From the NCBI GenBank assembly GCA_005223375.1, contig RXOD01004659.1, positions 1-19,448 on the forward strand: a stretch of 19,448 bases of DNA, given 5' to 3'. How positions within the stretch are numbered: the first letter of the stretch is position 1; every line of letters starts with the position of its first letter. This DNA is from Amoebophrya sp. AT5.2. Taxonomy: Eukaryota; Sar; Dinophyceae; Syndiniales; Amoebophryaceae. Below are positions 1 to 9,658 of the stretch, one piece after another. The position numbers were made by a program, and so were the translations under genes. The notes beneath the pieces were generated by a model that saw only the letters and a program-made list of their open reading frames with translations, had not been told where the DNA came from and ran no database searches.

Positions 1-41
1 GAATTTCCGAAATTGTTCCGAATTCGTTTCGAATTGGTTTC
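1..41. repeat. Degenerate 11-12 bp tandem repeat
   Basis: About four imperfect units built around AATT separated by TTCCG or GTTTC-like spacers (for example CCGAAATTGTT, CCGAATTCGTTT, CGAATTGGTTT). The array touches the window edge and may continue to the left. No function is apparent. Confidence 0.5.
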
Positions 42-732
42 TGCGCCGAGTGCTTTCAAGTTAAACATTATGTCGTTCACGTATGCAGCGTCCCCGCCAA
101 AATAGAAGTCTCGTGAGTGTGTGTGTGATTGCATTTCGGCGAAGGCTTGGCCAATCAAAATTATATTATAAGCCTCTATCATCGTTTTCGTTTATTTTTA
201 TCACCATCTTCGTCTTCTTCTGAAGATGATCTCTCAACATGCCCGCGGCCGCGGATCGATGGAGCAAATAATCAACCGCGCAAGTACAACGAGCTGCAGC
301 TTGACAAAATCTAAATCTTGATCAAAGTTGAAGTTCATCTAGGTAGGTAAGTAGTTGTACTAGTGGCGCCTGCTAACTTCAAGTTTTAGTTTAAAAATCA
401 CGACTTTTCTCGTACTGGTAGTCCGAGTCGATCCTGGTACAGGTCTACCTAGTTTTTCGTTTTTTTCACACAGTATGCTGGCGCGGGACAAGTCGACGTA
501 TGCGGCGAAAGTAGTCCTCTACGGTAGTGTTGTGTACCTGAAGCTCAGGAGCGCAAGGAATAGAACTAAAATTCATAAAATTTAACTTAATTTTTTTGGT
601 GCAGTTCCCATCTCTCCAACACAGACTTTAGCCCGCTGCGGCCGCATCTGCAAGGGCGCAAGCGTGCTTCAAGAATACGCCTGCTCACTTGCGTATTTTC
701 GTCGTCACGTACCACGACCTTCAGGGAACTGA

Positions 733-756
733 CATGTCCATGTGGATGTCCATGTC
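733..756. repeat. Short hexamer tandem repeat in presumed 3' UTR
   Basis: Four head-to-tail hexamers, CATGTC, CATGTG, GATGTC, CATGTC, lie 4 bp beyond the TGA stop of the minus-strand gene at 761-2257. They probably lie in its 3' untranslated region. It is a minor sequence feature with no assigned role. Confidence 0.5.
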
Positions 757-760
757 ATTC

Positions 761-2257
761 TCATTGTTCTCGCCTCTCGCCCGCGTCAGTAAGACTAAGT
801 TCACGAAACACATCCTCCAATGATCGGCGCGCCTCCACCGCCGGCGCTCCTGGAGGTGCGGCGGCAGTCTGCTCCGCGTCAACAACCATGGCCGCCTGCT
901 GGTGCACCACCAGTGGGGAGGACGCGCCGCGCCCGGTGGATTTTGACGCCATGGCGCTCCAGCGATCTGGTGTCTCCTCCAGCCCGAACTCGGCTTTAAC
1001 GTCCAACCGTTTCGGCGTTTGAGGTACGTCCGCCACGTCGACCGCAACCTCCTGCACTACATTTGCCGGGTCGAAGATTTGCCGCTCCTTGGGGATCACG
1101 CGGAAGTTCTCACACAGTTGCCACAGGGACAATTCCAAGCGCTTGTTCGATGTCGGCATCTTGTTCGAGTCTACCCCCGCCAGCCGGGCTGAGATTTTCG
1201 CCCCCTCGTCTGCAATTGCGAAAATCTTGTCCAAGACACGTTTGTGCGCCTCCTGCGAGCGGCCACTGTTCACGGAAGTCGCTTGGGGTGGCTGCCCCCC
1301 CTGGCCCGCCATTACATTGGGGTGCATCGGCACGTTCTCCTTCCCCTCGTATAATCTTTGCCTTCGCAGTAGTATGTGCGTGTCGCGCGCGCTTTCTTTC
1401 TCAGCTTCGTATTGTGCACACTCTGCCGTGTTGTCGTACTCATAGCGCAGGTTGGCGTGTCGCGTCGCAGCGTCTGCAAATGCCACCTGCTCCTTGACGA
1501 AATCGCAGATGCTCGCAACCGCATCGTACTCAGCCTCGTCACGCAGCAACGACTCGGGCCGGTAAATCTCTCGATCGTACGCGTTTAAGGCGCGGTCGGC
1601 GAGGTACGGCTTGGCGGAATGCAACCGCCGAAACAGGGCCACCGCGGATTGGAAATACGCCTTGGAGAAATCCACACTGGCCTGGATCTGCCCGCCTATG
1701 CTCGGCGCAGTGTCATCCTTGCCAGAAGCGGAACTCGACGGACTCAGAAGTGTTCCAGTGCTGTCAGGAGCAATCGGCTTTGTTTGCTGGTGCGCGCCCG
1801 GACACGTCTCTTTAATCGGACTCTCGCCGTTGGTCTTCAGGGACCACGGGCACGCATTCGCAATGATGAAGTTTTCCGCGTTCCTCTGCAGTGACGCACG
1901 GTAATATTCCACATCGGCCTTCTGCACATCCGATTGCTTCGACAACAGTCCCACACCGGGCGCTTCCGCGCCGCACTTTTTTGCCGCGATGTGCACCTTA
2001 TCACTCACGTCCTCGTCGTCCGTGCAAATATCGACGGCGATGCTGCAAGCCTGGGTGAGGAAGTCCATTTTGGCTCCCTGGTACCCTTGGAACAGCTTGT
2101 TGCAGTGGGGCGAACGAGGACGAAATCGAAATGAGGATTTCTTTGATGTCCCTTTATTCGGTGCTGATTTCTGCAGCACCTGTAAGGCGCGCACAACGCC
2201 ACCAGATGGGTTCAAGAAGAAGTAGAACGAGGAGAGAGTCTTACGGTGCGGAGCCAT
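761..2257 (-). CDS. Hypothetical protein, 498 aa, single exon
   Basis: I do not recognise this protein. The open frame runs without interruption to TGA at 761-763. It stays open upstream of 2257 without an ATG, so I chose the first in-frame ATG (2255-2257, MAPHRKTLSS). A second possible start is the ATG at 2068 (MDFLTQACSI). The N-terminal 60 residues are basic, with a short aromatic/hydrophobic patch (FYFFL), and could be a targeting region or an upstream misread. The middle (very roughly residues 190-330) is rich in charged and aromatic residues and probably helical. A Ser/Ala/Pro-rich linker precedes it, and the last 80 residues are Ala/Pro-rich and acidic. No transmembrane span or catalytic motif is visible. 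A possible splice acceptor (CTTACAG, then GTGCTG) lies in the N-terminal part, so the 5' end is the least certain feature. That it is a gene is fairly sure, from length and a long frame free of stops; its function is unknown. Confidence 0.75.
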   Translation of the reverse strand: MAPHRKTLSSFYFFLNPSGGVVRALQVLQKSAPNKGTSKKSSFRFRPRSPHCNKLFQGYQGAKMDFLTQACSIAVDICTDDEDVSDKVHIAAKKCGAEAPGVGLLSKQSDVQKADVEYYRASLQRNAENFIIANACPWSLKTNGESPIKETCPGAHQQTKPIAPDSTGTLLSPSSSASGKDDTAPSIGGQIQASVDFSKAYFQSAVALFRRLHSAKPYLADRALNAYDREIYRPESLLRDEAEYDAVASICDFVKEQVAFADAATRHANLRYEYDNTAECAQYEAEKESARDTHILLRRQRLYEGKENVPMHPNVMAGQGGQPPQATSVNSGRSQEAHKRVLDKIFAIADEGAKISARLAGVDSNKMPTSNKRLELSLWQLCENFRVIPKERQIFDPANVVQEVAVDVADVPQTPKRLDVKAEFGLEETPDRWSAMASKSTGRGASSPLVVHQQAAMVVDAEQTAAAPPGAPAVEARRSLEDVFRELSLTDAGERREQ

Positions 2258-3269
2258 CTCTTTTATTTTATGGTCGCTGAAGTTGCAAGAAAAGTTTGAA
2301 AAATGCTCCGTCGATGAAGGAAAGTGGTTCTGGAGTAAGTATGTGCCTCGGGTCGACGAGAGTTCGTGGAAATGGACTTTTGAATCTGCCAAAGACTTGA
2401 TGTTGATGGAATCTTAGTGGTTCTGCCGAGAAGTCATAAAGTACTTAGTGGCAGTGCGGAACTTTCGCCTTCGTATTCGTAGTGCATGAGGAAGGTACTT
2501 GAGTCTGTAGGGGAGATGACCAGATGGAAGTAGAGGCTACGTACTAACTATGTATAAGTAATAGTAACACCGGGACCGGTACCGATCGTATCGGCAGCGA
2601 ACGCAACAAGGAGAAGGACCGACCGTGAATGCGACCGACCCCGACGTTGTTCGTACTAACCTGCTGACAGAAACAAATGAAGTTTAAAGTATTGTTAGGC
2701 TCCAGAAGAAAGATGACGCATTTGCAGCTCAGGACCGGCGCATTTGATGTTCACGGGTACGTCGGCACTATCCAATAGCGCATCAACAGAAGGACACGAC
2801 CGAGACATTCCCGAAAATCTACCGGAGAAGTAGAGGATGCGAACGACACATGATACGGCATTTGTTTCGACGAAAGCGAAACCAAAAACGTCCCTCCGAT
2901 CGATAATAAATCGGGGCAGCTAGTATTTCGAACAACCGACCACGTTGCAGCGATGAATTACGAAGGGAGGTGTTGCACCAACTTCGTTTGCAAAAACTAA
3001 AAAAATTCCGGCTTTCTATTCTTCTTCATCGCGGCCGTTTTGATTCATCTGTCGCATAAGCAAGTCGCCGAAAAAATTTACGTTTAACGTCGGAGTTTTT
3101 GTATTAGACATAAACACACCCTTGTCGTTCTTGTTAGTTCGTATTGGAGCTTCTCATCTCAACTTATTCACTCAGCCTATCAAACTTTAACTTCATCATG
3201 CTCTGGCTTTCCCAATCGGTCACTGTGAAAGTCGAAGAGAGATAGAGACGAGATGAGCCCCTATCGCTT
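2258..3269. other. Intergenic region, no gene seen
   Basis: About 1 kb between the M23-peptidase gene (3' end at 3270) and the 498-aa gene (start at 2257). No open frame above about 60 codons lies entirely within it. It contains one copy of the CTACGTAC motif (2538-2545) and a small perfect hairpin, CCGAT-CGT-ATCGG (2582-2594). It must hold the 3' UTR of one gene and the 5' UTR or trans-splice acceptor of the other, but I cannot place these. Confidence 0.6.
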
Positions 3270-5001
3270 CTAGCAGTATCTCTCTCCCGCGACGCACACT
3301 TGTCCTCGAAGCGTGAACGGAACTCCGACGACTAGGCCAGCAGCAGCATTCTCTACTCCAGAGCCAGGAGACGTCACTCCGTCGTCTTGCCGCGCTGTCA
3401 CCTGCAGGTGCAGGTGCGGCGTCGGGGTGAACCCGGCGCGGCCACTGTACGCGATCACCCGTCCCTTTTCCACGAATTGCCCCTTCTCCACCAGCATCGG
3501 GTGGTCCGCAGACAGGTGCACGTAGTCCACCAAGAACGACCTTGTTCCTCGTAGTCCACCACGGGCGTCGAGGTGAGGCATCTCTATTTCGACCTCCATC
3601 ACCACCTCCGTCCAGGCCCAGAGATTGCGCACGTCGGGGCCGTAGCAGGGGGCTTTTTTGCTCACGACGTCCACGACCGTCCCGGAAGCAATCGCCACGA
3701 CGGGCGTGCCGAGCGGAGCATCGAAGTCGTAGGCAAACCGCGTTGTGGGGTCCGCACAGTGGGTCAACTCGCCGTGCCAGCCCTGGGAACAAAGAAAGCC
3801 CCCCGCTCGTGACTCTGCTTCTGCTGCGCCTTGTTGCCCGCGCTCGAGCTCATCCGCATCGGCTACTTGCAATAACGGAAAGACGTCGAAGTTGATGATC
3901 TCGTTGCCGTTGCGGCCATTGGGCTCCTCAAAGCTGCTCCTGCAGTTCGTCCCGAGCTCGTCGTCCAGATAGGTGATGTTCGTGTGGATTTGCTGTTGCA
4001 ACTCCGGCACGGCTTCCTCGTCCAAATACGCCACTTCTACGACGGAGAAAGGCGGCAAGTACAAAATGAAAGACAACGTAGGGCACGCACGTGCGTGAAA
4101 AAATCTATCATCTCCCTGGTCCGCGGCCGGTGGCACTGCCGGCGCCGTCTGCAAGTACAGTCTCGCACGTGCGTTTTCTTTGTTCGCCTTCTTTTTGTTC
4201 TTTGCTGCGGCAGGCCGCCTGGAACTTCTGCTAGCCTTACCAGCGGCCGGCGTCGGCGTCGGTGCAAATACGTAGGCTAGCTTTGTCTCGCCTTCGGAAT
4301 CCTCAGAGGCTCCTGTGCCGCCTCCCCCGGCCGCCTCTGCAGCAGCACCATTCTGCTCAGGAACGTCTACCTTTCGCTCCGCAGCTTTTTCCAGGCGATC
4401 GCTCCCCCTTCTACTTCTTGTACTTGTTCTTCCCACCACCGTGACATGAAAGCAACAGCGCCTCTCTGGCGATTTGTTCAGAACGAGGAGCTTGCGGTCC
4501 TCATCCACTGTGAAATCCGGAAACTCCTCGATGATGTCCTCCTCTTCGTAATCGGGAAAAGCGTCAGATAGCCGCTCCGCAACACGGCCGCTCAGCGCCC
4601 AAAGGTCGGCGTTGGTGAAACGATGTTCAGACTTTCCACCTGTTCCATGAGCGTCTATTTCATAGCCGAAATGCTGGACGTGGCAGCCAGGCCAGAAAGA
4701 ATTCGTAGCGAGCATGTGCAAGACTTGGGGAGCTAGGGTGAGGGCGTGCTGCTCGCACCTAAACGTAAACCTCTCTGGAGACTGTGACGGTCAAGGATAC
4801 TAGAAAGAGTTCGAAGGAATTTGAAAACCGAAATAGAAATGCGTAGCAAATTGCCTTTACGAACCGAGACCGAGTCGTATCATTTTTAGCTAAGTACGTT
4901 TTCTTCCAGTTCAAGTCCTCACTCCAGTTTCCGTGAAGATTGCCTTCAAGATTTGTGCTGAAGATCATCCTGCGTTCTGAGTGATCGTGATCCTGATTCA
5001 T
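3270..5001 (-). CDS. M23 (LytM-type) metallopeptidase domain protein, 530 aa, two exons
   Basis: Exons are 4898-5001 and 3270-4758, joined across a GTAC...TTTAG intron (phase 2), giving 530 aa from ATG at 5001 to TAG at 3270. The C-terminal ~175 residues match peptidase family M23, Zn-dependent endopeptidases that mostly cut peptidoglycan peptides in bacteria. Visible motifs, in order: GELTH (His368), then RFAYDFDAPLGTPV (Asp379 or Asp381), YVHLSAD (His449), and TPTPHLHLQV (His483 and His485, the HxH motif). Both metal-binding clusters therefore look intact and the enzyme could be active. The first ~350 residues are lineage-specific. They include a W-rich start, an acidic segment (DYEEEDIIEEFPDF), and a basic Ala/Lys stretch near residues 198-232 that could act as a nuclear signal. 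No signal peptide or membrane span is evident, which is odd for an M23 enzyme, so the substrate is open. Exon 1 rests on phase and splice signals only. Confidence 0.85.
4086..4173. repeat. Two copies of palindrome CGCACGTGCG, 78 bp apart, in the M23 gene
   Basis: Copies lie at 4086-4095 and 4164-4173, within a longer palindrome CACGCACGTGCGTG at the left copy. Both are inside exon 2 of the M23 gene, encoding the HAR/ARAR segments near residues 228-257. The 78-bp period is a whole number of codons. Confidence 0.5.
4759..4897 (-). other. Canonical spliceosomal intron (139 nt) in the M23 gene
   Basis: On the minus strand the upstream exon ends ...AAAAC, followed by donor GTACTTAG. The intron ends in a T-rich tract and ACGTTTAG before GTGCGAG. 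Splicing joins AAA AC to G TGC GAG in frame (...WKKT|CEQHAL...). Reading through the intron meets a TAG at its acceptor. The donor GTAC matches those of the two ordinary introns in the giant gene. Confidence 0.6.
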
Positions 5002-5413
5002 TGCCTTGCACGATCTCCTGCTGAAGCAAGCTGATCATCGTCCCACTCAGGGATATACTAGGTTTTCGAGAACGCCCACGCTGCCGGACTTTGATCTTCA
5101 TTGCGATCGTACTTTCACATCGCTACAACGGCGGTTGATCTCCACCTCGGCACAGTGCCAGCACGTCGACGTCGCTACCAAGGCCGCGGGACACAAAGTA
5201 AGAAATCGATTGTGAAGATCAAGAACATGCGATGCATGGCTATTGGTAATGGCTTCGCCAGCAAAATCGTTCAGCAGCGAGGAAACGTTTCGGTTCGGCT
5301 CAACAACGATGCACAGACTCATCGGGTCGCTTTTTGGATTTGTTTTCGTGCGCGTAACGACAGCGCCCTGCAAGTCAACGTGGCAGTCGGCACCGCTCCA
5401 GCGAATGCTTCTA
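5002..5413. other. Intergenic region with only weak open frames
   Basis: This lies between the start of the M23 gene (5001) and the stop of the NYN gene (5414). A minus-strand open frame at 5098-5373 (internal ATG, MSLCIVVEPN...) and a plus-strand frame starting at 5101 that runs into the NYN gene both exist. Neither has a recognisable domain. The minus frame could be an undetected upstream exon of the M23 gene, but I found no convincing splice pair linking them. Confidence 0.45.
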
Positions 5414-7252
5414 TCATTGAGATTTCTTCTTCTTGGTTTTCTTTGAAAGTAGGCTCGTTTGCGTCGTGGCTGGGCCTTTTGGCGATGATTCCTTCGTTTT
5501 GGTTTTCTCCAGTTTGCGTTTCTTCGCAGGGGGACCCGCCGAACTCACATTTGCAGCCGCAGACTCACACTCGAGTTTCGCAGTTCTTTTCTTCATCACA
5601 GCCGCAGACTCACATTCGACGCTGGACTCCGAACGTTTTCGCTTGTTTTTTCGATCAGAGCAAGCTGGGACACCTTGTTCTTGGCGTTTCTTCTTGACAT
5701 CAACGAGGTCCGCCGCAACTACCTCTCGCGACGCATCTTTCGGCCGCCTCCGCACCCACAGGTCTCGCTGCAGCTCGCCGTTCGCTACTGTCTTTGTTGT
5801 CCACTTTGTCTCTAGTTTTTTCGTCATTCCCTTTACAAGAAAGGTCCCCCACGATCGAAAACCTAACTTCTTCAATTTCTGTCGAATCTCCACCCTCCCC
5901 CGATGTTCGGTGGCAAGGCGATGGAAAACGCGCGAGTCACGAATCCAACACTCTTTCTCGTCGTCCCAGTCTTTCTCCTTGTCCATTTCTTTCACAATGG
6001 CTAGTGTGGCTCGTTTCGCAGCCTTTAAGTTTTCCAAAACACACACAGACACAGCGTCCTCGCCGTTTTCATCGCTAGAGGCACGTGTCGAGCGGTCTCT
6101 GTCATCTACTCCCTTTCCCGACTCGCAAACGCCAGCTACGGATCTAGCCGATTGCGGCGGCTCGTACTTGTCTTGCCGCCTCATTCTCACCCACAGCTCC
6201 GATTTACCTTTCCCGGTTCGCTTCAATTCTGTTTCCCGGTGCAGTCGCATGTTGAGAAACTCGCTCCACCGCAACTCAAAGGACGCTAGCTGGCTCATCC
6301 AGCCCGAATAAAGCCGCTTCATATACGCTAGCAGCCGATCGTTGTAGACCCAGCCAGCACAGTCTGTGTAACCTTTTTCCTCAAACTGCTGCAAAGCTGC
6401 AATGACCGCCTTCTTCGCCTGCTTTTCGTCGCTGATGTCGTAAATTTTCGACGCCCGCAGCTGCTGCAGCGCACCGATATAGGGTAAGGTTCGTCGCCCC
6501 CCGTCCGGAGCGGCCGAGTTTTTTCGATGGAGCGATGGCACAGCCTCAAGCTGTTTCTTGGACTTGGACGTCGTCGTGGTACGGCCGCAAATTGCAGCTG
6601 TGTATCCCTCCATATCCGATTCCTCAACTTCATCAGTTGACGTCTGCTCAGAGCCGTCTTCTTTCTCTTTATCCTTCTCGTGTTCTCCTGATTTTGTTTG
6701 TCGTGGCTTCCTCCTCGTCCTCGTTGACGTAGTAGTAGTTCTTGACTCGTCGTTGCTACCATTATTCCCCGCCCCTTTCCCCAGCAGCACGAACTCGTCG
6801 CAGCCTCGCTTCAGCGCCATGCTGCATTTCACGGTTCCGAACACCAAAACACTCTTCCCGTGCTCGCGTAAGCGCGACGCCAGCTGCGAGAAGTCTCCGT
6901 CGGAGGTAACGAGCGCAAACGCGTTGATGTTTCTCCGCGTGACTAGCATTTCCATGGCGTCGATAGTCAGCGCCATGTCCGCCCCGTTTTTTCCGCGCGC
7001 GTTAAACGCCGACTTCTGGACCATTTCGACGCCGAGCGCCGTGCAGCGGTCGTGCCAGGGCTTGAGTTGGGGGGAGAAAAAGTCTCCATACGCCCGCCGA
7101 ATCAGCAGCCGACCGCGGTTGGCGAGGTCGGAAATCGTGAAATCGACCGCGGCGGGATTGCCGACATTCTCACAGTCGAAAAACGCGGCGATTTGGCCGG
7201 CCTCAGGAGGGGCGCCGCCGCTGTGGGGATGCGACGCGCCGTGGTCGTCCAT
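5414..7252 (-). CDS. NYN-domain (PIN-like RNase fold) protein with two winged-helix-like repeats, 612 aa
   Basis: The N-terminal domain (about residues 20-158) is a clear NYN domain of the LabA/DUF88 type. It has FFDCENV (Asp26), RRAYGDF, GADMALTIDAM (Asp92, Asp98), LVTSDGDFSQL (Asp118, Asp120), REHGKSVLVFG and CDEFVLL. These acidic residues form the metal site in NYN/PIN nucleases, so RNase activity is plausible. After a charged Ser/Thr-rich linker come two similar segments (about 280-358 and 410-502). Each has a predicted helix bundle, a W/F-rich turn (RWSEFL; GFRSWGTFL) and ends LWVRMR or LWVRRR. In NYN proteins this position often holds an OST-HTH/LOTUS RNA-binding domain, and I infer a divergent pair. 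The tail (from about 515) is very basic, with PPAKKRKL as a likely nuclear signal and a small internal duplication (ECESAA twice). ATG at 7252 was chosen because the frame above it has no other ATG and is not NYN-like. A likely role is RNA processing or silencing; the exact substrate is unknown. Confidence 0.88.
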   Translation of the reverse strand: MDDHGASHPHSGGAPPEAGQIAAFFDCENVGNPAAVDFTISDLANRGRLLIRRAYGDFFSPQLKPWHDRCTALGVEMVQKSAFNARGKNGADMALTIDAMEMLVTRRNINAFALVTSDGDFSQLASRLREHGKSVLVFGTVKCSMALKRGCDEFVLLGKGAGNNGSNDESRTTTTSTRTRRKPRQTKSGEHEKDKEKEDGSEQTSTDEVEESDMEGYTAAICGRTTTTSKSKKQLEAVPSLHRKNSAAPDGGRRTLPYIGALQQLRASKIYDISDEKQAKKAVIAALQQFEEKGYTDCAGWVYNDRLLAYMKRLYSGWMSQLASFELRWSEFLNMRLHRETELKRTGKGKSELWVRMRRQDKYEPPQSARSVAGVCESGKGVDDRDRSTRASSDENGEDAVSVCVLENLKAAKRATLAIVKEMDKEKDWDDEKECWIRDSRVFHRLATEHRGRVEIRQKLKKLGFRSWGTFLVKGMTKKLETKWTTKTVANGELQRDLWVRRRPKDASREVVAADLVDVKKKRQEQGVPACSDRKNKRKRSESSVECESAAVMKKRTAKLECESAAANVSSAGPPAKKRKLEKTKTKESSPKGPATTQTSLLSKKTKKKKSQ

Positions 7253-7939
7253 CGTTGTGTTGTCGCGAAAAAAAAAGCGACTCACAAGAATCCGAGCCAA
7301 TCTACTCCTGCTACAGCGTTTGAAGACAATCAACACGAATATTACAACGGCCTTCCCATGGCTCCGCTCCAGAAGCAAGCGTATAATACACAGACAGATT
7401 TAAACTTCATACATATTCACGCCTACATATCAACATGAAACTGAAGTATCCGGCGCGTCCCTGCTGGTCTCTTTTCAGATTCAATGAAATTGCGCCAAGC
7501 GAAAGGGGAAGGGGGGATAAAGCGCCCGAGACAGAGGATTAAAGTAGGTACGCACAACCACGATTTATGAGCACGGGATCAGACGAGGATCTCGATCTTC
7601 ACGCGCGATCCAGGTACATGAAATATGAAAAAAAGACCTTGCGCTGAAAGTCGATCTCCACGACGAGTCAGATCGAGTTTCAGATTTTTTGATTTTTACA
7701 TCTTCAACGTAGGGCAACAGCAGCAGCAGGTACAATTACAAACACCATCAAGAACGGTTGAGCTTGAGATTGTGCCGTGGCCCAGCAGAGCCAGAACGGT
7801 GGAACCAGAAGGAGCAAAGGGGGATACATAGTAAAATGGTATGTACGAATGCTATGCTATCCTTTCTCTTCAAAGAAAGCGGGTGGTCGCGCAACCACCA
7901 AGGTGGACCATCGATAAAAATGTCTTCGGTTCATCAACA
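7253..7939. other. Intergenic region, no gene seen
   Basis: This lies between the start of the NYN gene and the 3' end of the small membrane-protein gene. Plus-strand open frames here (7625-7831, 7758-7991) are short, low in complexity and without domains. A hairpin with a homopolymer loop (7262-7281) lies in the presumed 5' UTR of the NYN gene. Nothing else stands out. Confidence 0.55.
7262..7281 (-). promoter_or_regulatory. Hairpin with oligo-T loop just upstream of the NYN start codon
   Basis: On the minus strand GTCGC and GCGAC, 5 bp arms, enclose a loop of nine T and one C. The structure ends 9 nt before the ATG at 7252. In mRNA it would form a small stem with a U-rich loop. A regulatory role is only a possibility; the arms are short and could arise by chance. 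Confidence 0.25.
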
Positions 7940-8338
7940 TCAAAATGGTTTTCCCATGAGCATTGCGAATCCCATCGCGATTCCTCCGTAGACCACGAAG
8001 CCGGCGTGGGCGGGCTTGACCCATCGCGGGCCCTGCCGGTAGATGCTCTCGGTGACGAACGGCACCCCGATTTGGTTGCAGTGCACCCCAATCGCGCCCA
8101 GCAGGCCGCCCGCGTAGAAATTGTGTGTCGCGGATCTCCTCTTTGTGATGGCCTCCAGGGGACACTGCAGCGCTTGGTACAGGTAACAGCCGCCAAAAAA
8201 CACTCCGACGCGGCGAGGGGTTATTGGCGTTTGCGACTGCGCGAAATCGATGAGGAGAAGCAAGCCCGCATTTACCGCGCCGGAACGAGCCGCCTCGATG
8301 CAACAACCGACATAGTCGAAAGAACGACCACCGCCCAT
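7940..8338 (-). CDS. Small multi-pass membrane protein, Tim17/Tim22/Tim23-superfamily-like, 132 aa
   Basis: A 132-aa single-exon frame from ATG at 8338 to TGA at 7940. The size and pattern fit the Tim17/Tim22/Tim23 superfamily of inner mitochondrial membrane proteins (protein translocases and relatives such as complex I subunit NDUFA11). There are about four glycine-rich hydrophobic segments: AGLLLLIDF, VGVFFGGCYLYQAL, FYAGGLLGAIGVHC and AGFVVYGGIAMGFAML. A polar KR-x-ATHNFYAGGLLGA stretch in the middle resembles the family signature in which Arg/Lys and Asn/His precede a G-x-x-x-G helix. Two other long overlapping minus frames cover the same bases but are not membrane-like. The assignment rests on visual similarity only. 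It could instead be an unrelated small mitochondrial membrane protein, for example a divergent respiratory-complex subunit. Confidence 0.6.
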   Translation of the reverse strand: MGGGRSFDYVGCCIEAARSGAVNAGLLLLIDFAQSQTPITPRRVGVFFGGCYLYQALQCPLEAITKRRSATHNFYAGGLLGAIGVHCNQIGVPFVTESIYRQGPRWVKPAHAGFVVYGGIAMGFAMLMGKPF

Positions 8339-9658
8339 GTTGGCTAGAGATAATTGTACTTAATTCGTACCGGTACTCAATCCTCGTCGCAGAAAGTGTA
8401 CACGCAAAGCTCCAGCCGTGACATCGTGCTACTCCTGCAGCTAACTATGTGTTTCCTTTGATGAATGGTGCAAGAAATAAACTACAACTGGAACTGGCCC
8501 TGGAGTTTACTATTTTGCTGGAAGTTCAAGCTGTACTCGTAGTTGTGTCTGGTGTTACTGTGTGTTGTGTTTAGAAGACAAAAGAAGTACGGAGACCGTT
8601 TGATAGAAAGACAATCAGCACCTGCCGTCCGTTCTGCCGGTTCCACTTCGCTGCGAGGAGAGGAAGTAATTGTACAACTACGTACAAGCTCGATGAAGCT
8701 TATGCCCTAGTGGGTCTCCTGCGGCTGTCACCCCGCAGCGGGCGTCGATCGCGACAGCTCCGAAAGGTTGGTATGCTATGGTGCGTGCACGTCGTCGTGC
8801 ACGATGAAAAAATGAATCTCCGAGTGAAAGTGAGAAATTACAGAGCGAGCATAGACGATCATGTCGGGACCGCGACTGATGCAGCGCCGGTGTGCTGCAA
8901 ATAATACTGGCATCTTCTGATTCTGTGCTGCTGCTGCCCAGCGCCAGCGCCGGCGTGCAACAAGATGCTGCTTGCATTCAATCATCGATCTTGTCTTCCC
9001 GTTCTTGTTCTTCTTTTTGACCATCTTCAGCTGCTTGTTCTTCAGCGGTTAGGGAACGGGAGGAAGACAAAATGAACTTGTGGATGAACGAAGGCCCAAG
9101 AAATCTTCAACAAATGAATTACATGCACATGGGCTGCAGCTGCGGCTGAGCCAGCCGCCGGGCGAATCGACGAATGAATCGACTCAAACCTGTCGAAACT
9201 AGTGTACACGGCCAAGGATAGATGAAAGAAGTCCCAGTGAGCGTGAAGTTTGTAGTCCCTACGTACTTGTTCAACGGCAACGCAAGATTAATACGAGCAG
9301 TACGTACTACAGAGTAGCTCTTTGTGTGTTTGACTTAGATGTAGATCTGGTCGTCAGTGCGAAAAAAATACCCACGGGTCCGGGGACGGTTCGAATCTCA
9401 AAAAATACTTTGCTGGAACATTGTGTCCGTTTTCGCTACTGTTGGCGTTGGGAATCGTAGTCGTAAGTACTAGTGTTCTAACTGTTTTGCTTTTAGTTCG
9501 TCATCAACATCAAGCCTGGTCTTTCATATATCGGGAAGTATTGTTTGTGTTTGAGTGGAGCGACTCACTTACGAACAAGAGAGTCCGAGGCTTTTCCTTG
9601 TCCAGCAGGACTACAACAGGAGCACCGGCTGGCTACCGACGTACATCAATTGCATGCC
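8339..9658. other. Gene-poor region between the giant gene and the small membrane-protein gene
   Basis: About 1.3 kb with no convincing gene. Small minus-strand frames (8678-8977, 8776-9024) and a plus-strand frame with a hydrophobic run (9421-9684, no ATG) have no recognisable domain. Two copies of CTACGTAC (8678-8685, 9259-9266) and a related GTACGTAC (starting at 9300) lie here. A further 3' exon of the giant gene could be hidden in 9550-9650, as discussed under that gene. Confidence 0.5.

Larger units (their letters stand above)
1..760. other. Gene-free stretch downstream of the 498-aa gene
   Basis: I see no convincing coding region on either strand here. The stretch is AT-richer than the coding regions. 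It holds a short degenerate repeat at its left edge (1-41) and a hexamer repeat just past the stop codon of the gene at 761-2257, presumably in that gene's 3' UTR. A 61-codon open frame on the plus strand at 129-314 has no ATG start and a low-complexity serine/acidic run, so I do not call it. Confidence 0.6.

Noticed and set aside
2065..2076. 12-nt match, CCATTTTGGCTC, to the dinoflagellate spliced-leader core
   Set aside because: It lies on the plus strand inside the coding sequence of a minus-strand gene, with no plus-strand gene after it. The match covers only part of the leader and lacks its terminal AAG. It is most likely chance.
5433..7438. Long plus-strand open frames (up to 292 codons) opposite the NYN gene
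   Set aside because: They are antisense shadows: Ser/Phe-rich, no domain, while the minus frame has a clear NYN domain.
8776..9024. Minus-strand 82-codon frame starting at an ATG (MVKKKNKNGKTRS...)
   Set aside because: Short, no domain, no homologue recognised, and overlapped by another equally weak frame at 8678-8977. It cannot be told from chance.
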